Under the pieces are notes generated by a model, which searched no databases, was not told the origin of the DNA, and saw only the letters and a list, made by a program, of their open reading frames with translations. A program made the position numbers and the translations under genes. Of a stretch of 9,176 bases of DNA, positions 1 to 6,094 are shown piece after piece. Source of the DNA: Clostridia bacterium (GTDB taxonomy: Bacteria > Bacillota > Clostridia > Oscillospirales > CAG-272). Each line of letters begins with the position of its first letter. The stretch's first letter is position 1. The stretch lies in contig JAFQOC010000008.1 in assembly GCA_017420845.1 (NCBI GenBank), positions 1 through 9,176 on the forward strand. Reading direction: 5' to 3'.

Positions 1-786
1 CAGATCCTCAAACTTCTCGGTGTGGTAGACGATCTTGCTCTCGTAGAGCTCATCGGTCAGGTGGGAAAAGACCTGAGCGGGCAGCTCAACACGCACGCCG
101 ATGTCAACGCGGTTGGAGTGGGTGGTGATGTTCAGGCTCTTGCAGACCTGCTCCATCCACTTGCTGCCGGAGCGGCCGGTGCTGACAACGCAGTAGCGGC
201 AGGTGTAGCTCTCACCCTCCAGGACTACGCGGTAGCCGCCCTCTTCCAGCTTCTCAATGCTGGTGACGGCGCTGTTGAAGTGGAAGTCCACCTTTTCCTT
301 GAGCTCGTTATAGAGGTTTTCAAGGACGATATAGTTCTTGTCGGTGCCCAGATGGCGAACCTGTGCATCCAGCAGGTGCAGGCCGTTTTCAAGGCAGGTG
401 CGCTTGATCTGGGTGTTGGCGGTGGAGTAGAGCTTGGTGCCTTCGCCGCCGTAGGCCATGTTGATGCCGTCCACGTACATCATAAGGTCAATGGCCTCCT
501 GCTTGCCCACGTGCTCGTACAGGCTGCCGCCGAACTGATTGGTGATGTTGTACTTGCCGTCCGAGAAAGCGCCGGCGCCACCGAAGCCGTTCATGATGGC
601 ACAGGGCTTACAGCCCAGGCAGGACTTGACCTTCACGCCGTCGATGGGGCACTTGCGCTTCTCCAGAGGGTTGCCGGACTCGAACACGGCGATCTTAAGG
701 TCATTTTTCAGGCGGGACAGCTCATAGGCGGTGAAGATACCGCCGGGGCCTGCGCCGATGATGATGACGTCATACTGATTCTTCAT
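1..786 (-). CDS. FAD-dependent dehydrogenase-like protein (COG2509 type), 3' end cut off by window edge
   Basis: This is the N-terminal 262 residues of a predicted flavoprotein whose C-terminal part lies beyond position 1. A beta strand followed by GAGPGG (residues 11-16) is the Rossmann GxGxxG motif that binds the FAD ADP moiety. A Cys-rich stretch follows, with C46, C56, C59 and C62 (CxxCxxC), and runs into a GFGGAGAFSDGKYN block (68-81). From memory this block is the signature of the uncharacterised FAD-dependent dehydrogenase family COG2509, whose members are about 460-540 residues long, so roughly half is missing here. STGRSGSKW (202-210) fits the second dinucleotide-contacting segment of such flavoproteins. 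There is no signal peptide, so it is probably cytoplasmic. The start is supported by an AAAGGAG Shine-Dalgarno (795-801) 8 nt upstream. Substrate and physiological role are unknown. The family assignment is fairly secure; the reaction is not. Confidence 0.88.
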   Translation of the reverse strand, partial: MKNQYDVIIIGAGPGGIFTAYELSRLKNDLKIAVFESGNPLEKRKCPIDGVKVKSCLGCKPCAIMNGFGGAGAFSDGKYNITNQFGGSLYEHVGKQEAIDLMMYVDGINMAYGGEGTKLYSTANTQIKRTCLENGLHLLDAQVRHLGTDKNYIVLENLYNELKEKVDFHFNSAVTSIEKLEEGGYRVVLEGESYTCRYCVVSTGRSGSKWMEQVCKSLNITTHSNRVDIGVRVELPAQVFSHLTDELYESKIVYHTEKFEDL

Positions 787-804
787 GATATGCACTCCTT
801 TCGG

Positions 805-828
805 GGTTTGCCGCGGAGTTTGCCGCGG
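805..828 (-). repeat. Two tandem 12-bp repeats in the 5' leader of the FAD gene
   Basis: Read on the minus strand, CCGCGGCAAACT is followed directly by CCGCGGCAAACC, so 11 of 12 positions match. The pair lies in the predicted transcribed leader, between the inferred start near 843 and the Shine-Dalgarno at 795-801. Each unit contains the palindrome CCGCGG. Whether it is a protein-binding site, an RNA element or a small slippage duplication cannot be told from one sequence. Confidence 0.6.
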
Positions 829-849
829 GGTCGAATGGATAACCAATGT

Positions 850-878
850 ATTATACCATAAAACTGCCATATTTGCAA
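850..878 (-). promoter_or_regulatory. Sigma-A type promoter for the FAD-dependent protein
   Basis: On the minus strand a TTGCAA -35 (878-873) is followed by a 17-bp spacer and a perfect TATAAT -10 (855-850). The -10 carries an extended TGn element (TGGTATAAT). The -35 matches consensus at 4 of 6 positions, and the extended -10 should compensate. The inferred start near 843 gives a leader of about 57 nt before the ATG at 786. Confidence 0.82.
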
Positions 879-883
879 GGGCT

Positions 884-932
884 TTTCGCCATCTTTGTGA
901 AATCTCCACAAATCAAAGCCGAGTTGGCGAAA
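884..932. promoter_or_regulatory. Paired TGGCGAAA boxes between divergent promoters (putative operator)
   Basis: TTTCGCCA (884-891) and its exact complement TGGCGAAA (925-932) form an 8-bp inverted repeat. Each copy reads TGGCGAAA in the direction of transcription of its neighbouring gene. Each ends 4-5 bp before that gene's -35: 5 bp from the FAD gene's TTGCAA and 4 bp from tmk's TTGACA. A second, nested inverted repeat, TTTGTG (894-899) and CACAAA (907-912), lies between them. The layout suggests a regulator or polymerase-contact site shared by both promoters. That is inference; no known regulator motif was recognised. Confidence 0.45.
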
Positions 933-936
933 CGCA

Positions 937-965
937 TTGACAATCGACGAAAAATAGGATATAAT
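937..965 (+). promoter_or_regulatory. Perfect-consensus sigma-A promoter for the tmk operon
   Basis: TTGACA (937-942), a 17-bp spacer and TATAAT (960-965) match the sigma70/sigma-A consensus at every position. Transcription should start near 972, giving a leader of about 25 nt. A GGAGG Shine-Dalgarno (987-991) lies 5 nt before the ATG at 997. No other promoter was seen before the end of the zinc-ribbon gene, so this one probably drives all four genes. Confidence 0.92.
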
Positions 966-996
966 TAAGGGTAATAAAAAAACAACGGAGGCAATC

Positions 997-1677
997 ATGT
1001 CCGCTACCTATACAGAAAACAAGACCCCTTTGTTCATCGTCTTCGACGGCATGGACGGCACGGGCAAGACCACCCAGATGCGCCTGCTCTGCGAAAGGCT
1101 GAACGCCCTCGGCATGGAGACGGTGCTGACCTGCGAGCCCTCTACCTCCCCCGACGGCCAAGCCCTCCGCCGCGCCCTGTCGGGTAAGGAGCCTGCCAAC
1201 AATTCCCGCATGGCCGCTCTCTTCCTCATTGACCGCATCGGCCACAACGCAGAGATCGAGGGGTGGCTCGCCGAGGGCAAGACCGTCATTTCCGATCGCT
1301 ACTACTATGCCTCTATGGCCTACCAGGGGCAAGGAGATAACTTTGAGTGGGTGGCTCGCATGAATCTGGATTGCCCCCATATCCGTAAGCCCGACGGTGC
1401 CATCCTTCTGGACATGGACCCCGAGGACAGCATGGCCCGCATCCGCGCTGGCCGTACCACCGACGAGCTGGAGATCTACGAGACGGTGGCCCAGCAGGAA
1501 AAGATCCGCGCCCGCTTTGCCCGTGTCACCGAATACCTGAAGGATCGTGATCTGATCCTGACCGTCAACGCGGCGGGAACGGTAGAGGAGGTCGCGGAGA
1601 GGATCTGGGCGGCTTATGAGACCATTCGGGGGGCGAAGGAACGTAGCTACCCCCACCCGCGCAGAGCATTTCGGTGA
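997..1677 (+). CDS. tmk: Thymidylate kinase (dTMP kinase)-like protein
   Basis: This 226-residue P-loop kinase would phosphorylate dTMP to dTDP with ATP in the cytoplasm, a step in dTTP synthesis. Residues 13-26 carry the Walker A loop, with GMDGTGKT at 18-25. CEPST (46-50) sits where most bacterial enzymes have TREPG. DRYYYASMAYQG (100-111) is the family's DR-motif block for nucleotide and phosphate contacts. The Arg-rich segment around residues 148-153, followed by DELEIYE, corresponds to the mobile lid. The P-loop lacks an internal arginine while the lid has several, which resembles the E. coli-type (type II) arrangement. The length is close to the usual 205-215 plus a short basic tail (KERSYPHPRRAFR). 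It is the first gene of a four-gene operon. It may be the sole housekeeping Tmk or a paralogue acting on another nucleotide; the sequence does not decide. Confidence 0.85.
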   Translation: MSATYTENKTPLFIVFDGMDGTGKTTQMRLLCERLNALGMETVLTCEPSTSPDGQALRRALSGKEPANNSRMAALFLIDRIGHNAEIEGWLAEGKTVISDRYYYASMAYQGQGDNFEWVARMNLDCPHIRKPDGAILLDMDPEDSMARIRAGRTTDELEIYETVAQQEKIRARFARVTEYLKDRDLILTVNAAGTVEEVAERIWAAYETIRGAKERSYPHPRRAFR

Positions 1678-1692
1678 AAGAAGGCTTATCCG

Positions 1693-2907
1693 ATGACAAA
1701 AAAGCTCTGGAATCGGGATTTCATCCTGCTTCTGCAGGGGAGCGCCGTCAGCACTATCGGTGACTTGATGTACAGCGTGGCCATCGGCTACTGGGTCTAC
1801 GAGCAAACGGGCTCCAACAGCCTCATGGGCATCATGTCGGCCATCTCGCTGTTCGTCACCATGCTCCTCTCCCCCTTCACGGGGAGCATCGTGGACAAGT
1901 GCAACCGCAAATGGATATTGGTGGCCATGGATCTGTTGCAGTGCGTGGTCATGCTAACCGTGGGTATTCTCGCCTACACAGACAAATTGAACGACCCCGG
2001 TGTGCTGATCGCCGCGTTTTTGGCCGCCCTCGGAAGCGTGTTTTACTCCCCTGCCGCGAAGACCCTCATGCTTGACATCATCCCCCGTGACGATATGGTG
2101 CGGGGGCAATCCGTCTTCTCGGGTACTACCTCCCTCATCGACATGGTAGGTACCGCCTTCAGCGGTGTTTTGGTAGCATTTTTCGGTGTCCCCCTCATTG
2201 TCATCCTTAACGGTTTGAGCAATCTGTATTCCGCCGTGACCGAGTTGTTCGTGCGAATCCCCCCAACGCTACAGCAGGGAGAATCCGTGACAGTCTCCAC
2301 CGTCATGCGGGACGTGGGATCTGCCATCAAGGTCATTTTTTCCGAGCCCTGCCTCCGCCTGTTCGTGCCCTGCGCTCTGATTCTGAACCTCCTGGCTGCG
2401 GGTCCTCTGATGCTAATTCTTCCCTTCTGCATGAAAAAGGGCTTTTCTGTGGAGCAGTACGGCTACCTCATGGCGGTCTGGACGGCAGCATCTCTCATTT
2501 GCGTCATCCTGCTGGGCATCGTCAAGTTAAAGCCGAGGACTCGTTTTCTGATTATGGCCATCGGGTTTTCCGTGTCAGAGATACTGCTGATCCTCGCCTA
2601 TCTGTCGAATGCATTTCTCCCCCTATGTATCCTTGTGTTCTGCGGCGCTGTCCTGAACACGGCCGGCAACTCCGTCTTCAACGCCTCCCTCATGCTGGCG
2701 CTCCCCGAGGAGGATCGGGGGGCCATCCTGGGCTTCATCCAATCCGCCTCGGTGGGCGGCTCGGCGCTGTCGGCGGTGCTGTACGGAGTGCTGGGGGACA
2801 TATTCCCTCTGCACCTGGTGTTCGCAGTAGGCGGAGCACTCTCCCTCATCCCCATGCTGTACCTGTGCCTGCATCCCCAGACCAAACGCTTCATTATGTC
2901 CCATTGA
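1693..2907 (+). CDS. MFS transporter, drug-efflux (MefA/EntS-like) type
   Basis: This 404-residue integral membrane protein has about 12 predicted hydrophobic segments: roughly 11-35, 43-66, 75-96, 103-125, 143-165, 165-187, 222-246, 256-280, 285-303, 306-330, 341-366 and 373-394. A cytoplasmic loop between segments 6 and 7 splits it into two six-helix halves. Between segments 2 and 3, GSIVDKCNRKW (64-74) is the MFS motif A (G64, D68, R72, K73). The opening block (LLLQGSAVSTIGDLMYSVAIGYWVYEQTGS) resembles MFS_3-type proton-coupled exporters such as macrolide or siderophore exporters, rather than sugar permeases. AAGAAGG (1678-1684) lies 8 nt before the start, and the gene begins 15 nt after tmk. 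The substrate cannot be predicted; the downstream GH27 gene makes a glycoside-related substrate conceivable but is weak evidence. Confidence 0.88.
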   Translation: MTKKLWNRDFILLLQGSAVSTIGDLMYSVAIGYWVYEQTGSNSLMGIMSAISLFVTMLLSPFTGSIVDKCNRKWILVAMDLLQCVVMLTVGILAYTDKLNDPGVLIAAFLAALGSVFYSPAAKTLMLDIIPRDDMVRGQSVFSGTTSLIDMVGTAFSGVLVAFFGVPLIVILNGLSNLYSAVTELFVRIPPTLQQGESVTVSTVMRDVGSAIKVIFSEPCLRLFVPCALILNLLAAGPLMLILPFCMKKGFSVEQYGYLMAVWTAASLICVILLGIVKLKPRTRFLIMAIGFSVSEILLILAYLSNAFLPLCILVFCGAVLNTAGNSVFNASLMLALPEEDRGAILGFIQSASVGGSALSAVLYGVLGDIFPLHLVFAVGGALSLIPMLYLCLHPQTKRFIMSH

Positions 2908-2942
2908 TTCTGTAATCCATTATCCGAAAAGGAGATATTTTT

Positions 2943-4085
2943 ATGGCAATCCTCGCAAAAACGCCCCCTATGGGCTTCAACACCTGGAACACCTTCGGGC
3001 CTGACATCAACGAGCAGATGGTTTTGGAAATGGCCGACGTCATGGCCGAAAAAGGCTACCGCGACGCGGGCTACAGGTACGTGGTCATCGACGACTGCTG
3101 GTCTCTCCGCGAGCGGGACGAGAACGGAAACCTGGTAGCCGACCCCGAGAAGTTCCCCCACGGCATGAAGTACGTGGGTGACTACATCCACTCCAAGGGG
3201 CTGAAGTTCGGTATGTACTCCTGCGCCGGTATCCGCACCTGCGCCGGCTACCCCGCATCCTTCGACCATGAATTCCAAGATGCCCGCACCTTCGCTTCCT
3301 GGGGAGTGGACTTCCTCAAGTACGATTTCTGCTACTTCCCCTCCTTCGCCAACTGCCAGCACCGCTACCTGACCATGGCCCAGGCTCTCCGCGCGTCGGG
3401 ACGGGATATCCTTTTCTCGGCCTGCAACTGGGGCGTGCAGGAGCCCTGGAACTGGATGCGGAGCGTAGGCGCCCATATGTACCGCTCCACCGGGGATATC
3501 TGGGATAACTTCCCCTCCACCGCGGGCATCATGAAGAGTCAGATGGGTAACTTCAACGCCAACGCCGCGGGGTGCTTCAACGATATGGATATGCTGACCG
3601 TGGGCATGGGCGGTCAGGGCAACGTGGGGGATGCCAACTGCAACACCTACGGCGAGTACGAGATGCAGTTCGCCTACTGGTGCTTCTGCGCCGCTCCCCT
3701 CATGATGGGCGCGGATCTCCGCAAGGTGGGGGAGGAGTACCGTGCTCTGCTCCAGCACAAGGAGCTGATCCGTTTGAACCAGGATCCCGAGTGCCGTCCT
3801 CCCTACAAGGTGCGCGAGGACAACGGCTACGCCGTCTTTATCCGCCATCTGGTAGACGGTGAGTTCGCCATCGGCGTCTTCAATCTCCATCAGGATCCCC
3901 GCTACGCCGAGATCACCTTTGCCGAGCTGGGTGTGCCCGTGAATGCGGGAGTCAAGCTGGCCTTGACCGACGTCATCACAGGGGACACCATCCCAGCCAA
4001 GCGGGATGACCTTTTCGTCTACGTTCCCGGCCACTCCTGCAAGATCTACCGCGCCAGGTTCGTCCGCGACCGCAGGAAGCACTGA
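2943..4085 (+). CDS. Glycoside hydrolase family 27 enzyme (alpha-galactosidase-like)
   Basis: This 380-residue protein is the catalytic (beta/alpha)8 barrel plus a short C-terminal beta domain (about 290-375) typical of GH27 retaining enzymes, most of which release terminal alpha-D-galactose. PPMGFNTWN (8-16) is the family N-terminal signature. DDCW (50-53) is the substrate-binding pair of aspartates. The nucleophile is D128 in KYDFC and the acid/base is D185 in YRSTGDIWDN, assigned by recalled alignment to plant and human enzymes. FNDMDML (212-218) matches the usual WNDPDML block. N162 in CNWG replaces the more usual Glu of CEWG, a residue that contacts the sugar 2-position. There is no signal peptide, so it should act on imported or intracellular glycosides. 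AAAAGGAG (2927-2934) precedes the start by 8 nt. Beta-L-arabinopyranosidase or another GH27 activity is possible. Confidence 0.9.
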   Translation: MAILAKTPPMGFNTWNTFGPDINEQMVLEMADVMAEKGYRDAGYRYVVIDDCWSLRERDENGNLVADPEKFPHGMKYVGDYIHSKGLKFGMYSCAGIRTCAGYPASFDHEFQDARTFASWGVDFLKYDFCYFPSFANCQHRYLTMAQALRASGRDILFSACNWGVQEPWNWMRSVGAHMYRSTGDIWDNFPSTAGIMKSQMGNFNANAAGCFNDMDMLTVGMGGQGNVGDANCNTYGEYEMQFAYWCFCAAPLMMGADLRKVGEEYRALLQHKELIRLNQDPECRPPYKVREDNGYAVFIRHLVDGEFAIGVFNLHQDPRYAEITFAELGVPVNAGVKLALTDVITGDTIPAKRDDLFVYVPGHSCKIYRARFVRDRRKH

Positions 4086-4094
4086 TTTCAGATT

Positions 4095-4340
4095 ATGGAA
4101 TTCTATCAAAAGCCCGCCTTGGAGACCCGCTCCGCCGATGAATACTGTGCCGAATGCGGATCCCCTATGACAGGGGATGAGGCCGCTCTCAACTACAAGC
4201 TGGTAGACAAAAAGACCGCCCATCTTCTCTGCCCCGCCTGTTTGGGAAGGAAAATGGAGCTGTCACAAGAGTCCTTGCGGGAAATAATCACCCTGTTCCG
4301 CAAGCAGGGGTGTACCCTGTTTTCGCCGTGGGTAGAATAG
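4095..4340 (+). CDS. Small zinc-ribbon-like protein of unknown function
   Basis: This is an 81-residue protein with two CxxC knuckles, C18-x2-C21 and C46-x2-C49, separated by 24 residues. That spacing fits a single structural zinc-ribbon site. An amphipathic helical C-terminal segment (about 57-71) follows, then QGCTLFSPW. There is no signal peptide or membrane segment. It starts 9 nt after the GH27 stop and has only a poor Shine-Dalgarno; AGGAAG at 4074-4079 is too far from the ATG for normal use. Translation therefore probably depends on coupling to the upstream gene. It is the last gene of the operon, directly before the terminator. I do not recognise the family. Zinc ribbons of this size often bind nucleic acid or protein partners, but no specific role can be given. 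Confidence 0.72.
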   Translation: MEFYQKPALETRSADEYCAECGSPMTGDEAALNYKLVDKKTAHLLCPACLGRKMELSQESLREIITLFRKQGCTLFSPWVE

Positions 4341-4352
4341 TAAAAAAAAGAC

Positions 4353-4390
4353 ACGAGATACGAGCGGTTGGAATTCTGCTCGTATCTCGT
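4353..4390. terminator. Bidirectional intrinsic terminator between convergent genes
   Basis: ACGAGATACGAG (4353-4364) pairs perfectly with CTCGTATCTCGT (4379-4390). C4365-G4378, a G-U wobble and G4367-C4376 extend the stem to about 15 bp around an 8-nt loop. Read on the minus strand the stem is followed by a run of eight T (from AAAAAAAA at 4342-4349), so it should terminate the DUF1846 gene efficiently. On the plus strand the stem is followed by only a short T run (4390-4393), giving weaker termination of the tmk operon. Confidence 0.9.
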
Positions 4391-4411
4391 TTTCATATTC
4401 TGTATCTTGAC

Positions 4412-5920
4412 TTATCCGTGGAACAGCTTCTTCTCCTCGAACACAGGCTCGCAGGTAACGTAGGCACCCAGCTTACCGAAAAGCTTGTCGTCGGCGTGGG
4501 CCAGGATGACGGTGGAGTGGATCTCGCTTCCCCGCAGGTTGTTCAGCTCCTCCATGGCCAGGGCGGCGTACTCGTCGGTGACGGCGCAGATGGACAGGGC
4601 AATGAGCAGCTCGTCGGTGTGCATACGGGGATTCTTGGAGCCCAGATGCTCCACCTTGAGGTGATGAATGGGGGCGATGACCTCGGGGGAAATGAGGTCA
4701 ACCTTATCGGGAATGCGGGCAAGGTACTTCAGGGCGTTGAGCAGAGCCGCGGAGGATGCCCCCAGCAGCTCGGAGGTCTTACCCGTCACGATGTGCCCGT
4801 CGGGAAGCTGAATGGCCACGGCGGGTGTGCCGGTGCGCTCGGTAACGGCGCGGGCGGCGGCCACGGGGGGACGCTCGGCGGCGGTGATGCCCGCCTCCTC
4901 CATGAGCAGCTCGATCTTCTGCAGCTCGTCCTTCTCGGCGTTGCCCTTGCAGTGAGCGCAGGCGGTCTTGTAGTAGCGGCGCAGGATCTCCTGACGGGAG
5001 GCGGCGCAGACGGCTTCGTCGTCGTAGATGGCGTTTCCCGCCTGGTTAACCCCCATATCCGTGGGGCTCTTATAGGGGCAGGTACCGAAAATGCGGGTCA
5101 TAATGGCCTGCAGGACACGGAAGATCTCCACGTCGCGATTGTAGTTGACAGCCTCGTATCCGTACGCCTTCATGTGGTAGGGATCGATCAGATTGTTATC
5201 GCCCAGATCGGCAGTAGCCGCCTCGTAGGCCAGATTAACGGGGTGATTGATGGGCAGATTCCACACGGGGAAGGTTTCAAATTTGGCGTAGCCCGAGGTA
5301 AGTCCCCGCTTATGCTCGTGGTAGAGCTGGGAGAGGCAGGTGGCCATCTTGCCGCTGCCGGGGCCGGGGGCGGTAACGATGACCAGAGAACGGGTGGTCT
5401 CGATGTAGTCGTTGCGGCCAAAGCCCTCCTCGCTGACGATGCGGGCCACGTCCTTGGGATAATTTTCAATGTTGTAGTGGCGGTAGACCTTGACTCCCAG
5501 TGCCTCCATGGTCTTCTTGAAGGCGTCGGCGGCGTGCTGACCGGTGTAGCGGGTCATGACCACGCTGCCCACGTAGAGTCCTACCTGGCGGAAGCTGTCG
5601 ATGAGGCGCATGACCTCGCGGTCGTAGGTAATCCCCAGATCCCCGCGGTACTTGTTATTCTCAATATCGGCGGAATTGATGCAGATCACCACCTCTGCCT
5701 GCTCCTTCAAAGCGCAGAGCATCTGCAGCTTACTGTCGGGTCGGAAGCCGGGCAGGACGCGGGACGCGTGATAGTCGTCAAAGAGCTTACCGCCGAACTC
5801 CATGTAGAGCTTGCCTCCAAAGGTTTCGATACGCTCGCGGATCTTGGCGGACTGGAGACGGATATACTCCTCATTGGAAAAGCCCTCTCGCAGGCCTGCG
5901 GTTCTGGAATCTGTTTGCAT
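4412..5920 (-). CDS. DUF1846 / UPF0371 family protein
   Basis: This 502-residue cytoplasmic protein matches the DUF1846 (UPF0371) family in length and in its conserved blocks. These include GFSNEEYIRLQSAKIRERI near the N-terminus and FGGKLFDDYHASRVLPGF (42-59). A GPGSGK loop (186-191) precedes MATCLSQLYHE. Others are PVWNLPINHPVNLAYEAAT (about 218-236) and NQAGNAIYDDEAVCAASRQEI (about 292-312). GPGSGK looks like a nucleotide-binding P-loop but follows the non-canonical GxxxGK spacing GPGSGK. The family's function is not established to my knowledge. The start at 5920 is chosen over an in-frame ATG at 5968 for two reasons. It has a strong Shine-Dalgarno, and the promoter -10 (5974-5979) puts the transcription start almost on top of the upstream ATG. 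The gene is monocistronic and converges on the tmk operon. Confidence 0.92.
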   Translation of the reverse strand: MQTDSRTAGLREGFSNEEYIRLQSAKIRERIETFGGKLYMEFGGKLFDDYHASRVLPGFRPDSKLQMLCALKEQAEVVICINSADIENNKYRGDLGITYDREVMRLIDSFRQVGLYVGSVVMTRYTGQHAADAFKKTMEALGVKVYRHYNIENYPKDVARIVSEEGFGRNDYIETTRSLVIVTAPGPGSGKMATCLSQLYHEHKRGLTSGYAKFETFPVWNLPINHPVNLAYEAATADLGDNNLIDPYHMKAYGYEAVNYNRDVEIFRVLQAIMTRIFGTCPYKSPTDMGVNQAGNAIYDDEAVCAASRQEILRRYYKTACAHCKGNAEKDELQKIELLMEEAGITAAERPPVAAARAVTERTGTPAVAIQLPDGHIVTGKTSELLGASSAALLNALKYLARIPDKVDLISPEVIAPIHHLKVEHLGSKNPRMHTDELLIALSICAVTDEYAALAMEELNNLRGSEIHSTVILAHADDKLFGKLGAYVTCEPVFEEKKLFHG

Positions 5921-5925
5921 CAATG

Positions 5926-5933
5926 TCACCCCC
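5926..5933 (-). promoter_or_regulatory. Ribosome binding site fixing the DUF1846 start
   Basis: On the minus strand GGGGGTGA matches the GGAGGTGA anti-SD complement at 7 of 8 bases and lies 5 nt before the ATG at 5920. The alternative in-frame ATG 16 codons upstream has no such site. Confidence 0.8.
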
Positions 5934-5973
5934 ATATCTATAATCGTTCGCGTTTCATAAAAACACATCGTAT

Positions 5974-6002
5974 ATTATAGCACACTTTCGCGGATTTTTC
6001 AA
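5974..6002 (-). promoter_or_regulatory. Sigma-A promoter for the DUF1846 gene
   Basis: On the minus strand TTGAAA (6002-5997, 5 of 6 consensus) is followed by a 17-bp spacer and a perfect TATAAT (5979-5974) with an extended TGn (TGCTATAAT). The inferred transcription start is near 5967, which leaves a leader of about 47 nt before the ATG at 5920. Confidence 0.87.
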
Positions 6003-6015
6003 CAGGATTTGCGGC

Positions 6016-6044
6016 TTTTTGCGAAAAAGAAAAAAAGATTTTTT
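6016..6044. other. A/T-tract cluster upstream of the DUF1846 promoter
   Basis: TTTTT, AAAAA, a seven-A run and TTTTTT occur within 29 bp, starting 14 bp upstream of the -35. Part of it overlaps the zone where an UP element would contact the RNA polymerase alpha subunit, and the phased tracts may bend the DNA. A promoter-strengthening role is inference. The rest of the 5921-6144 gap holds only the promoter, the leader and the radA terminator region. Confidence 0.35.
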
Positions 6045-6094
6045 GCACTTTCCGCAAGTATTTCCGTATACCCAAGGCTCACGCCTTATGCATG

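Noticed and set aside
22..861. 279-residue open frame on the plus strand opposite the FAD gene
   Set aside because: The minus strand shows GxGxxG and family-specific blocks, a promoter and a Shine-Dalgarno; the plus frame has Ala/Val/Gly-rich shadow composition.
1643..1650. GTAGCTAC palindrome near the tmk 3' end, considered as a transposon or repeat remnant
   Set aside because: It is only 8 bp, has no second copy or target duplication visible, and the reading frame runs through it normally.
913..1806. 297-residue open frame on the minus strand opposite tmk
   Set aside because: It overlaps the consensus tmk promoter and the P-loop kinase coding sequence, with no supporting signals of its own.
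2598..4223. 541-residue open frame on the minus strand across the MFS and GH27 genes
   Set aside because: It spans two genes with intact family motifs on the other strand and has no promoter or ribosome site; it is a composition artefact.
4310..5980. 556-residue open frame on the plus strand across the DUF1846 gene
   Set aside because: It is antisense to a clearly conserved protein, has low-complexity Gly/Val/Leu/His composition typical of the reverse complement of GC-rich codons, and starts inside the terminator region.
6015..6029. CTTTTT-GCG-AAAAAG palindrome, considered as a terminator
   Set aside because: The stem is all A/T except the closing pair and has a 3-nt loop; a much stronger terminator lies at 6095-6129, so it is better explained as an A/T tract upstream of a promoter.
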